From positions 1 through 6,154 of the forward strand of contig USBX01000059.1 in the NCBI GenBank assembly GCA_900552995.1: a stretch of 6,154 bases of DNA. Direction: 5' to 3'. Each line of letters opens with the position of its first letter. The first letter of the stretch is position 1. This stretch comes from an uncultured Collinsella sp. (GTDB lineage Bacteria > Actinomycetota > Coriobacteriia > Coriobacteriales > Coriobacteriaceae). The notes beneath the pieces are model-generated. The model worked only from the letters and a program-made list of their open reading frames with translations. It made no database searches and was not told the origin of the DNA. The position numbers and the translations under genes are program-made. Of this stretch, positions 4,672 to 6,154 are shown in pieces.

Positions 4672-6154
4672 CTACAGCGAGTCAATAAAGCGCTGCTGGG
4701 CGGCGCGGCCGGCTTCGTCCCACTTAAAGACGCCGGCGTTGTCGAGCACGTGGCCAAACACCACGCCGACCTCCTCGTGCAGGATATCGATGGCGTTATC
4801 CGCCGTAAGCTCGTCGGCGCGGCGGGCAAAAACGTCCTCGGCCCATGCGGCGTGGCTGCGGCAAAGGTCGTCGCCCTCGAGCGCGGCGGCAAGGTCGTAG
4901 GTGACATCGACCTTGGCCGCCAGCAGGTGCTCGCGGACAGCGCCGAGCTCGGGAACCAGGCGCGGCGGCAAAATGGCCAAGCCCATGACCTCGATCAGGC
5001 CGATGTTCTCCTTCTTAATATGGTGATACTCGGCATGCGGATGGAACACGCCCAGCGGATGCTCGTCGGTTGTGATGTTGCAGCGAAGCGCCAGGTAGGC
5101 CTCGTAGGTCTCGCCGCCGGCATTGCCGCGGGAGTCGACGCGGCGGATGACCGGCGTCACGGTGTTGTGCGCCACGCCGTCGGCCGTGTGCGCGATGACG
5201 CCCACCGACTCATCGGTCCACTCGCGCCAGGCGAGGATAATCTTCTCGGCGGCGTCGAGCAACTGAGCACGGTCGTGCGAGCGCAGGTGCAGCACCGAAA
5301 GCGGCCACTGCAACACGGCGCCCGTAACGCCGTCAAAGCCGGGCACGCTAAACTGCGAGACCTCGGCGGCATGCATCATGGGGAACTCGTGCGCGCCACC
5401 CTGGAAGTGGTCATGCGACAGAATCGAGCCGCCCACGATGGGCAGGTCGGCGTTGGAGCCAATAAAGTAGTGCGGGAACAGGTCCACAAAGTCGAGCAGG
5501 CAGGTCAGGCCCTTGCGGTCGATGTGCATCGGACGATGCTCGGAGCTCATCGTGATGCAGTGCTCGTCAAAATACGCATACGGGCTGTACTGGAAGCCCC
5601 AGCGCTCGCCGTCGAGCTGGATGGGGATAACGCGCAGATTCTGGCGTGCGGGGTGAGCGCCGCCGTCGGCTGCGGCGGAGCGACCGGGATAGCTTTCGTT
5701 TTCGATGCAGAGCTGGCAGGCGGGATACTTCTCGCCCGTGTTCTTGGCTGCACCTGCCGCGGCGATATCACGCGGGTCCTTTTCGGGCTTGGACAGGTTG
5801 ATGGTGATCTCCAGGTCACCCCAGTTGGTGGGGGTGCTCCATTTGATGTTGCGCGCGATGGCGGCGCGGCGCACGTAACCGGCGTCACAGCACAGGCCGT
5901 AGAACCAGTCGGTCGCGGCGCGAGGCTCATTGACACCCATGCGGCCGTTGAATTCCTCGTTTACAACCGAAGGCTTCGGCATGAGCATGCCCATGATGCG
6001 CATGGCGATGCGGTCGCGGCCCGATGCCGTATCCTCGGCAGCACCGTTGGCAACGGCGGCCTCGGCAAGCGCGGCAAGCGTGCCCTCGAGGTCAAAGTCG
6101 GGCATGGTATCGGGGTGCAAGAGCGAGAGCTTCTCGGTCTGCAGCGCCCAGGCC
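4672..6154 (-). CDS. galT: Class II galactose-1-phosphate uridylyltransferase GalT, N-terminus cut by window end
   Basis: GalT exchanges UMP between UDP-glucose and galactose-1-phosphate in the cytoplasm, giving glucose-1-phosphate and UDP-galactose (Leloir pathway). The frame stays open to the right end (window-edge residues AWALQTEKLSL), giving 493 codons. Class II enzymes run to about 490-510 residues, and a few tens of N-terminal residues are probably missing. A TTG at 6118-6120 could be mistaken for the start but is internal. Counting from that TTG, recognisable parts are RIMGMLMPKPSVVNEEF (41-57), KYPACQLCIENESYPGR (131-147) with a CxxC pair, and SILSHDHFQGGAHEFPM (232-248), whose HxHxQ is the active-site histidine motif covering about 5395-5418. 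GVFHPHAEYHHIKKENIGLI (357-376) and MGLAILPPRLVPEL (379-392) follow. The C-terminus is intact (QRFIDSL, TAG). It converges on lacC. The promoter, start and any galK/galE neighbours lie outside the window. Confidence 0.95.
   Translation of the reverse strand, partial: AWALQTEKLSLLHPDTMPDFDLEGTLAALAEAAVANGAAEDTASGRDRIAMRIMGMLMPKPSVVNEEFNGRMGVNEPRAATDWFYGLCCDAGYVRRAAIARNIKWSTPTNWGDLEITINLSKPEKDPRDIAAAGAAKNTGEKYPACQLCIENESYPGRSAAADGGAHPARQNLRVIPIQLDGERWGFQYSPYAYFDEHCITMSSEHRPMHIDRKGLTCLLDFVDLFPHYFIGSNADLPIVGGSILSHDHFQGGAHEFPMMHAAEVSQFSVPGFDGVTGAVLQWPLSVLHLRSHDRAQLLDAAEKIILAWREWTDESVGVIAHTADGVAHNTVTPVIRRVDSRGNAGGETYEAYLALRCNITTDEHPLGVFHPHAEYHHIKKENIGLIEVMGLAILPPRLVPELGAVREHLLAAKVDVTYDLAAALEGDDLCRSHAAWAEDVFARRADELTADNAIDILHEEVGVVFGHVLDNAGVFKWDEAGRAAQQRFIDSL

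Noticed and set aside
1..6154. CRISPR array, tRNA or rRNA genes, toxin-antitoxin or defence genes
   Set aside because: No spaced direct repeats, no tRNA-like cloverleaf and no such protein motifs were seen on either strand.

Overview
The window looks like a contig from a high-GC member of the Coriobacteriia, most likely Collinsella. This rests on the GC-rich codon use, the lacA-lacB-lacX-lacC gene set for galactose-6-phosphate breakdown and a Firmicutes-type (class II) galT. The genus is inferred from gene content and style and no search was run. The first 33 bases are not genomic: they are the Nextera Read 1 transposase adapter, ending in the 19-base Tn5 mosaic end. The left end is therefore an untrimmed library artefact, and the gene running into it cannot be followed upstream.

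Layout. (1) 34-1008 (+): a multi-pass membrane protein of unknown function, 5' end unresolved, closed by a strong intrinsic terminator at 1046-1081. (2) 1082-1316: a control region for the lac genes with direct repeats, a perfect 10-bp inverted repeat and a symmetric GTTC/GAAC operator-like array. (3) 1317-4326 (+): lacA, lacB, a lacX-like aldose 1-epimerase and lacC, probably one operon, with a weak terminator-like hairpin between lacB and lacX. (4) 4327-4671: a 345-bp gap between convergent genes, holding almost nothing but inverted repeats: a 12-bp hairpin, an intrinsic terminator inside a roughly 115-nt imperfect inverted repeat, a 48-bp REP/MITE-like palindrome, and the galT terminator. 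(5) 4672-6154 (-): galT class II, cut at its N-terminus by the right window end.

Function. LacA and LacB together form galactose-6-phosphate isomerase (galactose-6-P to tagatose-6-P), and LacC phosphorylates the product to tagatose-1,6-bisphosphate. LacX-like proteins mutarotate aldoses and often travel with lac/gal genes. GalT belongs to the Leloir pathway, so the locus places two routes of galactose use face to face. The aldolase (lacD), the PTS transporter, a 6-phospho-beta-galactosidase and the lac regulator are all absent from the window. I see no evidence of a wholly new system: the genes are recognisable, and the unusual content is regulatory and repeat DNA.
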